NCBI RefSeq assembly: GCF_014648635.1 | Contig: NZ_BMRM01000006.1 | Span: 1 to 64,000, forward strand | Source: Streptomyces cinerochromogenes | GTDB taxonomy: Bacteria > Actinomycetota > Actinomycetes > Streptomycetales > Streptomycetaceae | Direction: 5' to 3' | DNA: 64,000 bases | Part shown: piece after piece, positions 50,972 to 57,677 of the stretch | Position numbering within the stretch: position 1 is the stretch's first letter | Layout: the number at the start of each line of letters is the position of its first letter | Notes under the pieces: model-generated | Database searches by the model: none | Told to the model about the DNA's origin: nothing | What the model saw: the letters and a program-made list of their open reading frames with translations, nothing else | Position numbers and translations under genes: made by a program

Positions 50972-52099
50972 TCACCAGAGGGCACCCTGCTCGGCTGAAG
51001 GACCGGCAGAGGGACTCGTTGCAGCCGCGCTTACTCGGGTCTTGGTGTTGATGGCGCGCGGTTCCGTCGTCACGGCGCCCGACTCACGCAGCTGCCGGAC
51101 GGCCGTAATCACTTGGGCGGGCCGGTAGACGGTCTCCAAGAGCGTGTAGCGCTGGAGTTCCGGGACAGTTCGCCCCTTGGGCGCTTCGGATATGAAGTCA
51201 TGCAGGATCCGTCGTAGCGGAGCCGTATCCGGTTCGAACACGAGATCCAGCATCTGCTGTTCGGTGTCCCTGGGGTCGCGGTAGCGGATGCCGTAGGAGG
51301 GGTCCACCTTCCACATGGCGTCCTTCATCTTCTCCAGTCCTCGTTCGTGCTGGGTGCCGAAGATCAGGTAGAGCTTCCTGCCGCCCTCGTCGACCATCTC
51401 GAAGTACAGCGTGTGTGTGAAACCGGCCTGGCGCAGTGTGGCTCGGTATTGCTCGCGCAGGAAGGTGAACTTGTGCGAGGAGGGCTGCCGGAATACGTCT
51501 TGCCACTCCTGGCTGCCGAAGGCTTCGTCGCCGAGTTGTCGGTGGCCGTCGTGTCTCTCGGCGAACCGGGTGAGGAAGGCAGGTTCGAAGGTGACCATGA
51601 CTTCGGTGCTTCGGTAGCGACCGAGTTCATGCAGGAGCGAGTACGGGATGTCGGGCCCACCGAAGCTGTCCAGGAGAACGAAGAGGGGCTTGCCCAGCCT
51701 GCCGGTGCGCTGCAGCTTCCTCAGAAGGGCCGGGTGGAAGTCTCCCTGCTCGATGTCGACCGACAGACGTGCAGTGATGCCTTCCCTGTGCCTCGACTGA
51801 GCGAGGGCCATCTGGCGCTGCAATTCTTCTACCCGTCGGGGGTCTTCTTCCATGAGGACCAGCCGCACGCGCTTCGGGGAACGATGCAGAGCGCGGGCGA
51901 AGACCTCATAGGCGACGACGGGAGATCCGGGCTCCCCCTGCTTGTAGACGCCGGCCCCCGCGAACCCTTCCGCGTATGTGATCACGTCGTGCCGCGACAG
52001 CAGAATCGGCGCCCACGCTTCCAGATACTGCTTGAGTAAGTCGTGTTTGGCGGCCGTGTGCGGATCGCGTTCCCACACGGCATCCTTCGGTACGGCCAT
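50972..52099 (-). CDS. Three-Cys-motif partner protein TcmP
   Basis: This 375-residue protein belongs to the TcmP family, named because it travels with a three-Cys-motif (DUF5131) protein, here the upstream gene. It begins HTAAKHDLLKQYLEAWAPIL. A methyltransferase-like Rossmann core follows: YAEGFAGAGVYKQGEPGSPV (motif I), VRLVLMEEDPRRVEEL (acidic end of beta-2) and LFVLLDSFGGPDIPYSLL (DPFG-like). The C-terminal third is a winged-helix-like region (VPELQRYTLLETVYRPAQVI) and a disordered tail. The activity is not known; a SAM-dependent modification is inferred. ATG 52099 has GGGGAGC upstream. Codon usage is less GC-biased than in neighbours. Confidence 0.85.
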   Translation of the reverse strand: MAVPKDAVWERDPHTAAKHDLLKQYLEAWAPILLSRHDVITYAEGFAGAGVYKQGEPGSPVVAYEVFARALHRSPKRVRLVLMEEDPRRVEELQRQMALAQSRHREGITARLSVDIEQGDFHPALLRKLQRTGRLGKPLFVLLDSFGGPDIPYSLLHELGRYRSTEVMVTFEPAFLTRFAERHDGHRQLGDEAFGSQEWQDVFRQPSSHKFTFLREQYRATLRQAGFTHTLYFEMVDEGGRKLYLIFGTQHERGLEKMKDAMWKVDPSYGIRYRDPRDTEQQMLDLVFEPDTAPLRRILHDFISEAPKGRTVPELQRYTLLETVYRPAQVITAVRQLRESGAVTTEPRAINTKTRVSAAATSPSAGPSAEQGALW

Positions 52100-52199
52100 G
52101 ACCGCTCCCCCTACTCCCGTACGGCCCCACTGGGGAGAGGGTCACACACCGTTGCCATATGTCACCAGAGCGCGTACGGGGTTCGTTGGAGATTGGTCG

Positions 52200-52958
52200 C
52201 TACTGCACTGCTTCCACGCGCAGCCGGGGCGGCATCTGGTCCCACGTGATGCCGGCGAGCTCACGGCCTCCGGACTTCGGTGTGCGGCCACCCCACTGCT
52301 TGAAGAAGAACGGCACGTCGGCTTCGTTGCAGGCATCGCGGATCTCGACCAGCCATTCCTCTTGCGCGGGGCGGTGCTGGGGGCCGGATTCTCCACCTGC
52401 GATCACCCAGCCGACGCCGTCCAGGCGCAAGCCTGTCAGAGGGCCGAGCAGTGGTTCACAGGACAAGAAGCGCACTGAGGCTGGCACCTGACGCAGATCG
52501 TCAATGCGACCCAGGTGATCCGCGTTCTCGACGGAGACGCCCATCCAGAGGTTGGGCGGCCAGTCGAGTCGGCCCGCCAGTCGCCGGAGTCTGCGGGCCC
52601 TCTTTGTCAGGAGTTGATAGGTGTGCTGTGGGGTGTCGGCGATTACGTGGAAGACCTGCTGTACGAAGTCCAAGGGCACCTTGGCGTGAAACAGGTCGCT
52701 CATTGAGTTGACGAAGACCATGCGGGGGGTCTTCCACTGGCGTGGGATGGCCAGCGTGTCCGGATGGAGGGTGAGGGCGAAGCCGGGACCGGATGTCCTG
52801 GGGTCACCGTCGGCTTGATACTTGGCCACCCCCATCGCCTTGAGGCGTCTGGATAACGTCAGGGCGTAGCAGTTGTCGCACCCGGGGGAGATGCGATCGC
52901 AACCAGTGGTGGGATTCCAGGTCGCCTCAGTCCACTCGATGGTGCTGCGATCGCCCAT
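52200..52958 (-). CDS. DUF5131 (phage Gp37/Gp68-type) three-cysteine protein
   Basis: This 252-residue protein has the family signature STIEWTEATWNPTTGCDRIS followed by PGCDNCYA, giving a C-x6-C-x2-C cluster that could bind an iron-sulfur centre. Conserved downstream blocks are TPRMVFVNSMSDLFHAKVP, LSCEPLLGPL and VIAGGESGPQHRPA, ending FFKQWGGRTPKSGG. Relatives occur in phages and mobile elements and are radical-SAM-like in fold; the function is unknown. ATG 52958 has GGGAGGGG 5 nt upstream. It lies 100 bp upstream of tcmP, likely one transcript. Confidence 0.9.
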   Translation of the reverse strand: MGDRSTIEWTEATWNPTTGCDRISPGCDNCYALTLSRRLKAMGVAKYQADGDPRTSGPGFALTLHPDTLAIPRQWKTPRMVFVNSMSDLFHAKVPLDFVQQVFHVIADTPQHTYQLLTKRARRLRRLAGRLDWPPNLWMGVSVENADHLGRIDDLRQVPASVRFLSCEPLLGPLTGLRLDGVGWVIAGGESGPQHRPAQEEWLVEIRDACNEADVPFFFKQWGGRTPKSGGRELAGITWDQMPPRLRVEAVQ

Positions 52959-53283
52959 GGGTCCCCTCCCGTAGCAGTAGGGCAAGGGCCACCAGCGCTT
53001 GCCCACTCTGCGCTCCGACTGCGCTGCCTAACGAGCGACGTACCGAACTGGCACGCGATCACACCCATCCTTCACGTCGAACGCGTGTTCTGTGAAGGGG
53101 GTGCACCAGGCGGGTGTCGAGGTGATGTGGCCGATCTCGCTGGGTGTCCCCCTGTGTCCGCCGGCTCAAGACTGCTGCGCTGGCGGATCGGTTGGTCGCT
53201 GCCCGCAGTAGGTAGGTAATTTTCGACGGCGGTGGTCTATCCGGAGCCGGTCGCATCGGCGGCGCCGTTGCCCGTCGCGGATG
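52959..53283. other. Intergenic gap between DUF5131 and arsC
   Basis: This 325-bp stretch shows no gene in any frame. An inverted repeat CCTTCAC (53069-53075) / GTGAAGG (53092-53098) with a 16-nt spacer lies about 115 bp before the DUF5131 start and may belong to its promoter. The rest holds no structure I recognise. Confidence 0.5.
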
Positions 53284-53703
53284 TCACGCCTCCTGCTGGG
53301 CGTCGACCTCGGCGATCAGCGCCTCGACCCGCTTCCTGATCTCGTCGCGGATCGGGCGGACGGCCTCGACGCCCTTGCCGGCGGGGTCCTCCAGGGTCCA
53401 GTCGAGGTACTTCTTGCCGGGGAAGACCGGGCAGGCGTCGCCGCAGCCCATGGTGATGACGTAGTCGGACGCCTGGACGGCCTCGGTCGTGAGGAGCTTG
53501 GGCTGCTGGTCGGCGATGTCGATGCCGGCCTCCCGCATCGCTTCGACCGCGGCCGGGTTGACCCGGTCCGCGGGGACGGAGCCGGCGGAGCGGACCTCGA
53601 TCCGGTCGCCCGCGAGGTGGGAGAGGAAGCCGGCGGCCATCTGCGAACGCCCGGCGTTGTGGATGCAGACGAACAGCACGGAGGCGAGCGGGCTGGAGGG
53701 CAT
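53284..53703 (-). CDS. arsC: Arsenate reductase, LMW-phosphatase type (ArsC)
   Basis: This 139-residue enzyme reduces arsenate to arsenite. The P-loop CIHNAGRSQMAAGF near residue 13 (CX5R) is the nucleophile region; the recycling cysteines are in ITMGCGDACPVFPGKK near 84-89, and the acid Asp is in DWTLEDPAGKG. This arrangement is the thioredoxin-coupled (or actinobacterial mycothiol-coupled) class. ATG 53703 is the start. It is divergent from arsR by 69 bp and is probably de-repressed by arsenite. Confidence 0.93.
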   Translation of the reverse strand: MPSSPLASVLFVCIHNAGRSQMAAGFLSHLAGDRIEVRSAGSVPADRVNPAAVEAMREAGIDIADQQPKLLTTEAVQASDYVITMGCGDACPVFPGKKYLDWTLEDPAGKGVEAVRPIRDEIRKRVEALIAEVDAQQEA

Positions 53704-53772
53704 CGGTTCTTCCTTCGTCAGTGGATCAGCCCAGGCTGGTATCAGCCAGGAATGATGTGAAAGTATCAGTCC

Positions 53773-54087
53773 ATGCTGACGTCAGTCGACACTGATCTGT
53801 TGCGGGTTCTCGCGGATCCGCTCCGCCTCCAGATCGTCACCCTGCTCGCCAAGGAGACGCTCTGCACGACGCACCTGATCGAGGAGACGGGGGCCAAGCA
53901 GACCAACCTCTCCAACCATCTGAAGGTGCTGCGCGAGGCGGGGGTCGTGGAGACGGAGCCGTGCGGCCGGTTCACCTACTACCGGCTCAAGCCCGACGTC
54001 ATCGCCTCGCTTGCCGGTCAGTTCGCCGACCTCGCGGAGACCGCGCGTGCCACCGCCGAGAACGACATGAAGCGGTCCTGCCCCTGA
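53773..54087 (+). CDS. arsR: ArsR/SmtB family repressor (arsR1)
   Basis: This 104-residue winged-helix metalloregulator has LADPLRLQIVTLLAKETLCT, GAKQTNLSNHLKVLREAGVV (recognition helix), ETEPCGRFTYYRLKPDVI and a C-terminal Cys (MKRSCP). Cys at positions near 31, 65 and 103 suggests a CmtR/As(III)-type site rather than the CxC of classical ArsR. ATG 53773 is the start. It is followed 40 bp later by the channel gene. Confidence 0.88.
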   Translation: MLTSVDTDLLRVLADPLRLQIVTLLAKETLCTTHLIEETGAKQTNLSNHLKVLREAGVVETEPCGRFTYYRLKPDVIASLAGQFADLAETARATAENDMKRSCP

Positions 54088-54126
54088 TCACCCGCCTTGA
54101 CGGCGACCTGCACCGAGGAGTTCCTG

Positions 54127-54915
54127 TTGACCGCCACCGAGGCCACCCAGCACGGCAGAACAGGGCAATCCCCCATAGCCCCCGCCGCCGAGCCGCAGCC
54201 CGCTCCGGGCGCGACCCCGCCCCGGCGTCCTCCGCTGCTCGCCAAGGCCGCCGCCGAACTCGTCGGCACGGCGGCGCTCGTCGCGATCGTGGTCGGCTCC
54301 GGCATCCAGGCCACGGAACTGACCAAGGACGTGGGGCTGCAGCTGCTCGCCAACTCCACGGCCACCGTCTTCGGGCTCGGCGTCCTGATCACCCTGTTCG
54401 GCCCGGTCTCCGGTGCGCACTTCAACCCGGCCGTCACCCTGGCCGAGTGGTGGACGGCCCGGCGCGGAGGCCCCGGCGTCACGTTGCGCGAGGCGGCGGC
54501 ATACGTCCCCGCTCAGATCGCCGGTGCGATCACGGGCTCGGTCCTGGCCGACGCGATGTTCGGCGAACCGCTCGTGAAGTGGTCCACCCACGACCGATCG
54601 GCCGGCCACCTGCTGCTGGGCGAGGTCGTCGCGACCGCCGGCCTGATCCTGCTGATCTTCGGCCTGGCCCGCACCGACCGCCTCCGCTTCGCGCCCGTGG
54701 CCGTGGCTTCGTACATCGGTGCGGCGTACTGGTTCACCTCGTCCACGTCCTTCGCGAACCCGGCGGTGACCATCGGCCGCGCCTTCACCGACACCTTCGC
54801 CGGCATCGCCCCCGCGTCGGTCGCGGGGTTCATCGGCATGCAGCTCGTCGGAGTCGTGGTCGGACTCGCGCTGGTGGCGCTCGTCTTCATGTCCGGCCGG
54901 GAAGCCGCCGAATGA
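54127..54915 (+). CDS. Aquaporin/MIP-family channel (AqpS-like, arsenic cluster)
   Basis: This 262-residue channel has six transmembrane helices and two NPA motifs, HFNPAVTLAEWW near residue 100 and SFANPAVTIGRAFTD near 215. In Sinorhizobium an aquaglyceroporin (AqpS) replaces the arsenite pump and works with ArsC: arsenate is reduced and arsenite leaves through the channel. The same pairing is seen here. TTG 54127 is chosen because GAGGAG lies 6 nt before it; TTG 54097 is an alternative. It is co-transcribed with arsR1. Confidence 0.88.
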   Translation: MTATEATQHGRTGQSPIAPAAEPQPAPGATPPRRPPLLAKAAAELVGTAALVAIVVGSGIQATELTKDVGLQLLANSTATVFGLGVLITLFGPVSGAHFNPAVTLAEWWTARRGGPGVTLREAAAYVPAQIAGAITGSVLADAMFGEPLVKWSTHDRSAGHLLLGEVVATAGLILLIFGLARTDRLRFAPVAVASYIGAAYWFTSSTSFANPAVTIGRAFTDTFAGIAPASVAGFIGMQLVGVVVGLALVALVFMSGREAAE

Positions 54916-55237
54916 CGCGGACAGCTCCGGTTGTGGTGATCGCCGGTGGCCAGTCCGGGCTTGCCGCCGGCTATCACCTTCGCCCGCTGGGCGTCGCGCG
55001 CCGAGGCGGACGCGATCATCTGGTGCACCGGCTTCCGGCCGGCGCTGTCCCACCTGGCACCGCTCCGGCTGGGATCGCCACGGTCACATCGCCGTCTAAG
55101 GCACGCGTGCGGTGAGCGAGCCGCGCCTGCACCTGCTCGGTTACGGCGACTGGACCGGCCCGGCCTCGGCCACGCTGATCGGGGTCGGGCGGCCGGCTCG
55201 GGAAGCCGCTCGTGAAATCGCTGCCTCGCTCGGGTAG
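54912..55237 (+). pseudogene. Decayed ArsO-like flavin monooxygenase gene
   Basis: The start, ATG 54912, overlaps the channel stop (ATGA) and encodes VVVIAGGQSGLAAGYHL, the FAD-binding motif (GGxSGLAxG) of an ArsO-type flavoprotein. The middle of the protein is missing. C-terminal blocks are found in other frames: ADAIIWCTGFRPALSHLAPL (frame near 54,946-55,080) and [20 protein letters not shown] (ending at the TAG of 55,237). About 200 residues are deleted and at least two frameshifts exist, so no product is expected. arsO lies beside arsR/B/C/T in Streptomyces plasmid operons. Confidence 0.8.
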
Positions 55238-55378
55238 GCGCCAAGTCGCCAAGATCAGGGAATTCGCTGCGTGCGCTCCTGGGCGGGGCATCTAATAGGG
55301 CGATGGAGCAAGCAAGACCCACTGCGGCCGGGAACGACCACCTGCCTGAGCTGACTCTCGTGGTGGAAACGGCCCTTG

Positions 55379-56602
55379 GTGTGTTCGTGCGGCCTGTGCC
55401 GGCAGCGCTTCCCCTCCCGGAAGGTGTCGACCAGGGGACCGGAGCGGAGATGGCGGCTCATCGAGCAGCGGCCACGTGGGCTCCCTGACTTCGTCTGCCA
55501 CTCCGCAATCAAGCGTGTCTCTTCGGGGCAGCGGGAGTTGGGCGACCGGATGCTCCTGACCGGCAGCCGGGGCGCTGTCATTCAGGTCAAAAGCCGGGAG
55601 GGCGCCCACAAGGACGATGCCAGTGAGCGGAACTGGCTGCGGAACAGGGGCGCCAAAGCTGCGCGCCAGGCGAAGGGGACTGTGCGTAGCCTGCGTTCCG
55701 CCCCGGCCGATTTCGAGAACGGACGCGGCCAGACTCTCACCGTCGACGGCAACGACTACGAGTGGATCGGCGTCGTCGTGCTCGACCACGACCGCATACC
55801 CGATGACACCATCGTTGACTGCGCGCTGCCCGGCCTGCCCTGCGTGGCGCTGGTTCGACGGGACTGGGACTTCCTGTTCAATCAGCTACGTTCGACCACC
55901 GCGGTGGTCAACTACCTCTTCCGCGTGGCCGACATGGACCCGGTGGCTCTCGGGGACGAACCGGTGCGCTATTACGACCTCGCTGCAGCGGACGCCGACG
56001 CGCCTCCCGGAGAGATACGCCCTGAAGTCGCTGAACTCGGCGGGGTCCGCTTCTCCGTACCACAGCTTCCGCAGGCACCGGTGGGGTCCGATCGCGCGCA
56101 CCGGGTTATGCGCATCATCCTCGAAGACATCGCCATCAGCCCGCTCGGCCAACACATGAGCGAAGCCGACCGCTTGCTCCTACTCTCCGAGGTCGACGAG
56201 CTGCCGGTAGGCGCCCGCGCCGAGTGGGGCCAGCTGCTGCTCGACATGCTGCGCGATGTGCGTCAGGTTCCCCCCGGGCACTGCAAATGGCGCTGGCGCC
56301 GCTCCATCGCTCCATCCGGCACCCGACAGCTGATCTTCGGGTGCGCCACACGCTTCGGCCCCGATATCCAGGCGGCCTTTCCGTCGTATGTCCTGCTGCG
56401 CCATCACGAGCTGCACCAGCAGACGGGCCTGGCGGATCAGACGGCGACGCTCGGTGTGTTGCTTACTCCCCGTACTGACGGGACGCGCCCATGGGACACC
56501 ACCCTGCTGCGCACGCAAGGAGACAACCAGCTCACACCGGAAGAGGTGAAGCAGTATTCGGCGCTCTGGAACCCGCAGGGCACCGATGTCCCCAGCACGT
56601 GA
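55379..56602 (+). CDS. Unknown protein with possible PD-(D/E)XK nuclease-like motif
   Basis: This about 407-residue protein has no family I recognise. The N-terminus carries CSCGLCRQRF, a C-x-C-x2-C cluster that could bind zinc. Then comes GLPDFVCHSAIKRV, and GDRMLLTGSRGAVIQVKSRE, a pattern like the D...(E/Q)xK core of restriction-endonuclease-fold proteins. The start is uncertain: GTG 55379 or TTG 55376, with no good ribosome-binding site. GC is lower than in the core genome. It is flanked by arsenic genes but transcribed apart from them. A role in nucleic-acid cleavage is only inferred. Confidence 0.6.
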   Translation: MCSCGLCRQRFPSRKVSTRGPERRWRLIEQRPRGLPDFVCHSAIKRVSSGQRELGDRMLLTGSRGAVIQVKSREGAHKDDASERNWLRNRGAKAARQAKGTVRSLRSAPADFENGRGQTLTVDGNDYEWIGVVVLDHDRIPDDTIVDCALPGLPCVALVRRDWDFLFNQLRSTTAVVNYLFRVADMDPVALGDEPVRYYDLAAADADAPPGEIRPEVAELGGVRFSVPQLPQAPVGSDRAHRVMRIILEDIAISPLGQHMSEADRLLLLSEVDELPVGARAEWGQLLLDMLRDVRQVPPGHCKWRWRRSIAPSGTRQLIFGCATRFGPDIQAAFPSYVLLRHHELHQQTGLADQTATLGVLLTPRTDGTRPWDTTLLRTQGDNQLTPEEVKQYSALWNPQGTDVPST

Positions 56603-56611
56603 GCGGATTGG

Positions 56612-57118
56612 TCAGTCGATGACCGGACTACGGCGCTCGACCAGGACAACGTCGCGCCAGTGGCCGTGGTGGCGCCCGATGCGCTCGCGGGTGCCGATGA
56701 CGCGGAAGCCGGCCCGCAGGTGCAGGGCGATGCTGGGGATGTTCTCGGGGAAGATGCCGGACTGGATGGTCCAGATCCCGGCCGCCTCGGTGGAGTCGAT
56801 CAGTGCCTTGAGCAAGGTGGAAGCCACGCCGCGACCGCGGGCGTCGGGCTGGACGTACACGGAGTGCTCGACGACACCGGAGTAGGCGCAGCGGTCGGAG
56901 ACCGCCGTGGCGGCCACCCAGCCGAGCACGACCTCACGCTCGTCCAGGGCGACGAAGCGGTGCCTGGGCAGCTTCGCGGCGTCGAACGCCGGCCAGGTCG
57001 GGGCAGCCGTCTCGAAGGTGGCGCTGCCCTCGTCGATTCCGGCCTGGTAGATCGCCAGGACCTCGTCGGCATGCGCGGGGGCCAACGGCGCGACGGTCAC
57101 GCTGGTCAGGCTGCTCAC
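56612..57118 (-). CDS. GNAT acetyltransferase, ArsN1/phosphinothricin-acetyltransferase type
   Basis: This 168-residue enzyme has the PAT-family layout: LAIYQAGIDEGSATFETAAP near residue 20, VEHSVYVQPDARGRGVASTL (acetyl-CoA motif Q/RxxGxA) and IWTIQSGIFPENIPSIALHL with GFRVIGTRERIG. ArsN1 relatives acetylate arsinothricin, an arsenic-containing antibiotic, and this fits the arsenic island; phosphinothricin resistance is an alternative. GTG 57118 has GGGGAG 6 nt upstream. It lies 20 bp after arsR2, so co-transcription is likely. Confidence 0.85.
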   Translation of the reverse strand: MSSLTSVTVAPLAPAHADEVLAIYQAGIDEGSATFETAAPTWPAFDAAKLPRHRFVALDEREVVLGWVAATAVSDRCAYSGVVEHSVYVQPDARGRGVASTLLKALIDSTEAAGIWTIQSGIFPENIPSIALHLRAGFRVIGTRERIGRHHGHWRDVVLVERRSPVID

Positions 57119-57138
57119 GGTGTACTCCCCGGTCGAGG

Positions 57139-57513
57139 TCAGGCCGCAGCCGGCGCGATGGTCAGCAGCTTGCCCATCGCGGCCAGCACGGAGGGCTCGA
57201 CCCGGTAGTACACCCAGGTGCCGCGCCGCTCGGAGGTCAGCAGACCGGCCTCCTTGAGCTTCTTCAGGTGGTGGGAGACGGTCGGCTGGGAGACGCCCAC
57301 GTCGGAGATGTCGCACACGCACGCCTCCCCGCCCTCGTGCGAGGCCACCGCGGAGAAGAGCCGCAGCCGCACCGGGTCGCCCAGCGCCTTGAACATCCGC
57401 GCGGCCGTCTCGGCCTCGTCCGCCGTGAAAGGGCGCTCGGTGAGCGGCGGGCAGCACGGCGCCACGGCGTCGGAGTCGGGCTCGACCAGCGGCAGCACCT
57501 TGGTATTCGACAT
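57139..57513 (-). CDS. arsR: ArsR family As(III)-responsive repressor (arsR2)
   Basis: This 124-residue repressor has MFKALGDPVRLRLFSAVASH, GEACVCDISDVGVSQPTVSH (Cys-Val-Cys at the classic ArsR site) and HHLKKLKEAGLLTSERRGTW. A CC pair in APCCPPLTE lies near the N-terminus. ATG 57513 is used, overlapping an operator; an in-frame ATG at 57531 would place the start inside the dyad. It is divergent from the flavoprotein-arsI genes. Confidence 0.92.
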   Translation of the reverse strand: MSNTKVLPLVEPDSDAVAPCCPPLTERPFTADEAETAARMFKALGDPVRLRLFSAVASHEGGEACVCDISDVGVSQPTVSHHLKKLKEAGLLTSERRGTWVYYRVEPSVLAAMGKLLTIAPAAA

Positions 57514-57545
57514 ACATCTATGTTGACACATGTCGAACCAGGCGG
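57506..57545. promoter_or_regulatory. ArsR2 operator, copy 1
   Basis: TTCGACAT (57506-57513) and ATGTCGAA (57530-57537) form a perfect 8-bp dyad around CTATGTTGACAC. It overlaps the arsR2 start, so it should give autorepression. A near-copy lies at 57,595-57,626. Confidence 0.85.
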
Positions 57546-57594
57546 GCGAGGGGTCTCAGTCAACGAGCGAGAGCGGTGGGGAACGCACTTCGAT

Positions 57595-57626
57595 AAATGT
57601 CTATGTTGACGCTTGTCGAATCAGGT
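57595..57626. promoter_or_regulatory. ArsR2 operator, copy 2, and promoter of flavoprotein gene
   Basis: The direct repeat of copy 1 (GTCTATGTTGACGC followed by TTGTCGAATCAGG) holds TTGACG as a -35, with CATGCT 17 bp downstream as a possible -10. This positions one operator in each divergent promoter. A third CGACAAACGTCGA-like element lies just downstream. Confidence 0.75.
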
Positions 57627-57677
57627 GCCATGCTGGCCGCACAAGCCATCGACAAACGTCGAAGCAAAGGGGACACC

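Noticed and set aside
55303..55488. 61-codon frame starting MEQARPTAAGNDHLPELTLV
   Set aside because: It may be an alternative 5' end for the unknown gene, but it is in a different frame and would need a frameshift; no evidence favours it.
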